Origin: an uncultured Ligilactobacillus sp.
GTDB lineage: Bacteria; Bacillota; Bacilli; Lactobacillales; Lactobacillaceae
Reading direction: 5' to 3'
Assembly (NCBI GenBank): GCA_934215475.1
Contig: CAKPZY010000018.1
Coordinates: 1-37,495, forward strand
DNA: 37,495 nt
Shown in pieces: positions 35,052 through 37,495 of the stretch. The position numbers and the translations under genes were made by a program. The notes beneath the pieces were generated by a model, which saw nothing but the letters and a program-made list of their open reading frames with translations, was not told the origin of the DNA and searched no databases. The first letter of the stretch is position 1; the number at the start of each line of letters is the position of its first letter.

Positions 35052-37426
35052 GCTTTATTTTTATGATCACTCCAAAACTTATCCAAAACCGTAGATAATT
35101 CTGAGTTGCTATAGAGTGCTTTAAAATTATTCCAATGAGGAGGATAGAAATTAGTATAACGCCGTTGGTTAAATCTGGCGTCAATTAACAAGACCACCCC
35201 AACATCCGTTTCACTGCGGATGACTCGACCGGCAGCTTGAAAGACATTGTTGATGCCGGGCAGTTGGTATGCATATTGAAAACCATCTTTGCCTTGACTT
35301 GAATAATAATTTTTTAAAGCGTCTAGTTCTGGGTCACTCGGTGGCAAGCCAACCGTGATGACAGCCACACCGCTCAACCGATCGCCTTTCAGATCGATCC
35401 CTTCACTGAATATTCCTCCCAAAACAGCAAATCCGAGCAGTGATTTCTTGGAATCAGTATTAAAAGACTGTAAAAACTGACTTCGTAACGCGGCATCCAT
35501 TTCATTTTCCTGTTGGATCACTTTTTCGTTGGGATATTTACTTTTATATTCCGTCACGATCGTATTTAGATAAGAATATGAAGGTAAGTATATCAAATAA
35601 TTACCTTTTTTAGCGGCCGTCAGCGCATGAATTGCTTCGATGATCTTATTTTTGTTTTCTTCTCTTTTTTTATATGTTGTTTGAATATAGGCAGTGACCA
35701 AGAGTGCTAAGTTTTCCTGCGGAAAAGGCGCTGGAAGTTGATAGGCCAGGCTGTTTTCTTTTCCTCCTAGTATTTCTTGATAATAGCTCATGGGTGATAA
35801 AGTAGCCGAAAAGAGGATACTTCCGCCTCCCAACTTAAGGCGATCATCAATCAATGCGCTAGGGTCTAAACAAAAGACCTTGATCTTTAGATCATCAGTC
35901 TGCGAATCAAGGCTTAGCTTGGTCCGAAATGCAGAACTATAAAACTCGCTGATTTTAAGGAAGCTATGGCATGAAAAGAAGTAATTGAGTAAATCATCCC
36001 GTTTTGTAAAATCAAGGTGCTCTTGCAGCCAAGCATTGACATAATCTGTAAAGTAAATGAGTTTATTTTCAAATCCGTCTAGTTTTTCTTCAATGATCAA
36101 TGAACTTTGTTGATAGTCGCGCAAAGGATTTTTTAAAGAAGTAAGTTCGTCTCTCATTGTCCGCATTTTTTTAACGAGCGGATCTGTCTTTTTTAGTGCG
36201 GTAGAACAAACAGCGATGAGCTGATCTAAATCGTATGATGAAATTTCTTTTGTGTACATGTCACGTGATCTTTGAACAAGGTTATGTGCTTCATCTACAA
36301 GAAAAATATTGTCTGTGTTTTTTTCTGAAAAGAAACGCTGCAGGTAAACCAGGGGGTCAAACAAATAATTATAATCGCAGATGATCAGATCGCAAAACAA
36401 ACTGACGTCCAGTGAAAATTCGAAAGGGTCTACCATATGTTTCTCCGCGTATTTTTCAATGACATCACGTGTTAATAAGCTTTCGTTGGCCAAAATATCT
36501 TTGATTGCAGGTTTTAGACGATCATAATAACCGAGGTAATAGGGGTTTTCGTTATCGGCGGTTCCTTTTTCTGCTGCAAAAGTGATCTTATCTTTGGCTG
36601 TCAGAGTAATTGCATGCAGTTTTAACCCGTGGCTTTCCATTAAAGAGCAAGCTTGTTCTGCTACCTGACGGGTACTTTGCTTAGCTGTCAGATAGAAGAT
36701 CCTCTCTGCTTTTTGTTCACCCAGAGCCTTAATTGCCGGGAAAAGAGTTGAGATAGTTTTTCCCGTACCGGTTGGAGCTTCCGCAAATAAACGATTATGT
36801 GTCACGATTGTTTTATAGACCGCCGCGGAGAATTCCCGCTGATTTTTTCGGAATCGTGCGAAGGGAAAGGTCAGTTTTTGACAGGAACTATTACGTTGAT
36901 CACGCATTGCTTTTTTTAATTTAGCCCAGCTGGTAAACTCAGCGATCAAACCATTAAAAAATTCTGCCGCCTCGTCTCTGGTGTAATTTTTACTTTTGAT
37001 GGTCAGCTTCTCAGTGGTTGTCTGAAAATAGTATAAGGACAATTTGATCGTATCAAGATCGTTTTGCTGCATTAGAATATGAGCGTAGACTTGAGCTTGG
37101 CCAAAATATAAAGTCAACGTATTTTGACTTAATTCATCGAAAGGCAAAGCGGAGGTCTTGATCTCCCGCACTTCATCGTACTTATCATCCTTGATGTGCA
37201 GTGCATCTGCTCTACCATGAAGCAGCCATTCTTTTTCTGCAGCACGAAAAGTTGTTTTCAAATAAACTTCTTTTTTAGTGGTCTTCTTCCATTGATTTTG
37301 GAGTTTTCGGTGGATGCGAGCCCCTTCCAAAGCAGTGTTTTGTGAACCTGTGGCCGCAGGGTTTAAGTCTCCTCCCCGTAAAGCAAATTCCACCAATTGT
37401 CGAATACCAACTGAATTATGATCCAT
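35045..37426 (-). CDS. PD-(D/E)XK nuclease-XPD/DinG-type helicase fusion, Fe-S ligands lost
   Basis: 793 residues. N-terminal RecB/Cas4-like nuclease (~1-170): GARIHRKLQ (His39), HGRADALHI (Asp74), REIKT (Glu88, Lys90), GQAQVYAHIL (Gln110-x3-Tyr114). Then superfamily 2 helicase of the Rad3/XPD/DinG group: EAPTGTGKTIST (Walker A, ~216-227), FLVDEAHNLV (DEAH 378-381), LFSATLSPMSYY, GIFSEGIDLKGDRL and QAAGRVIRSETD. Relatives carry four cysteines between motifs I and II for a 4Fe-4S cluster; here those positions read ITFAAEKGTADNENPYYLG and MVDPFEFSLD with no cysteine, while GYYDRLK and CDLIICDYNYLFDP remain. Likely a DNA-repair helicase-nuclease. ATG 37426 follows AAGGGTG. No partner gene is visible. 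Confidence 0.9.
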   Translation of the reverse strand: MDHNSVGIRQLVEFALRGGDLNPAATGSQNTALEGARIHRKLQNQWKKTTKKEVYLKTTFRAAEKEWLLHGRADALHIKDDKYDEVREIKTSALPFDELSQNTLTLYFGQAQVYAHILMQQNDLDTIKLSLYYFQTTTEKLTIKSKNYTRDEAAEFFNGLIAEFTSWAKLKKAMRDQRNSSCQKLTFPFARFRKNQREFSAAVYKTIVTHNRLFAEAPTGTGKTISTLFPAIKALGEQKAERIFYLTAKQSTRQVAEQACSLMESHGLKLHAITLTAKDKITFAAEKGTADNENPYYLGYYDRLKPAIKDILANESLLTRDVIEKYAEKHMVDPFEFSLDVSLFCDLIICDYNYLFDPLVYLQRFFSEKNTDNIFLVDEAHNLVQRSRDMYTKEISSYDLDQLIAVCSTALKKTDPLVKKMRTMRDELTSLKNPLRDYQQSSLIIEEKLDGFENKLIYFTDYVNAWLQEHLDFTKRDDLLNYFFSCHSFLKISEFYSSAFRTKLSLDSQTDDLKIKVFCLDPSALIDDRLKLGGGSILFSATLSPMSYYQEILGGKENSLAYQLPAPFPQENLALLVTAYIQTTYKKREENKNKIIEAIHALTAAKKGNYLIYLPSYSYLNTIVTEYKSKYPNEKVIQQENEMDAALRSQFLQSFNTDSKKSLLGFAVLGGIFSEGIDLKGDRLSGVAVITVGLPPSDPELDALKNYYSSQGKDGFQYAYQLPGINNVFQAAGRVIRSETDVGVVLLIDARFNQRRYTNFYPPHWNNFKALYSNSELSTVLDKFWSDHKNKAN

Positions 37427-37495
37427 TATGTTACACCCTTCATTTTATTTGATCTCCAATCCTTTAACTGTCGAATTACAGTTGAAAATAAAAAT
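37427..37495 (-). promoter_or_regulatory. Upstream region of the nuclease-helicase gene
   Basis: Holds the ribosome site AAGGGTG (about 37434-37440, minus strand) and an ACTGT/ACAGT inverted repeat about 6 nt apart near 37468-37483. I see no SOS box of the GAAC-N4-GTTC type. The window ends before a promoter can be called. Confidence 0.35.

Overview
The window looks like a chromosomal core region of a low-GC Gram-positive lactic acid bacterium, most likely Lactobacillaceae. The basis is the gene content and order (rsmA-veg-ispE-purR, glmU-prs, rpoE-pyrG-murA-rho-rpmE2), mevalonate-pathway HMG-CoA reductase, a T-box leader on trpS, frequent TTG/GTG starts behind strong Shine-Dalgarno sites, and lineage-typical small families (Veg, DUF1934, DUF3899, an 'IpaB/EvcA'-type protein). 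I cannot resolve the genus. I see no prophage, insertion sequence, CRISPR array or obvious island.

Layout. 0-1.2 kb: the 3' end of a 5S rRNA gene, its terminator, tRNA-Gly(GCC), a ComX/SigH-like sigma factor split in two reading frames, and tRNA-Thr(GGT) on the minus strand. 1.2-7 kb: helD (minus), T-box-controlled trpS, a Ppx/GppA phosphatase, and an orphan secreted solute-binding protein (minus). 7-10.2 kb: a three-gene unit of mvaA, a HELLH-motif protein and a sirtuin. 10.4-15.2 kb: metG, the overlapping tatD-rnmV-rsmA run, and veg. 15.2-21.6 kb: ispE (minus), purR preceded by PurBox-like sites, an XRE/TPR (RNPP-like) regulator, glmU with a structured leader, and prs. 21.7-27.1 kb: a small hypothetical gene and birA (minus), an overlapping YibE/F-family membrane pair, a DUF3899 protein, and an HD-domain dNTP-hydrolase-like protein (minus). 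27.4-34.2 kb: DUF1934, rpoE, pyrG with a CTP-sensing-type attenuator, two small genes (one only 48 codons), murA, rho and rpmE2. 34.2-37.5 kb: a DUF2238/YjdF-like membrane protein converging on a nuclease-helicase (minus).

Functional themes are translation and rRNA/tRNA maturation (trpS, metG, rnmV, rsmA, rpmE2), nucleotide supply and sensing (purR, prs, pyrG, the HD protein), envelope precursors (glmU, murA, and mvaA for isoprenoids), and transcription (helD, rpoE, rho, the split sigma factor).

The observations most worth checking are: (1) the HD-domain gene appears to start at a non-canonical ATT codon behind a perfect AAGGAGG site; (2) the XPD/DinG-like nuclease-helicase appears to have lost all four Fe-S cluster cysteines; (3) the sigma factor is split by a -1 frame change at an A-run, with a coupled TGATG restart; (4) a nested hairpin sits at the predicted 5' end of the glmU mRNA; (5) a HELLH zincin-like protein is translationally coupled to mvaA; (6) an unlisted 48-codon gene lies before murA; (7) MurA carries Asp at the fosfomycin-target Cys position. 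All calls come from reading the sequence; no database search was run.
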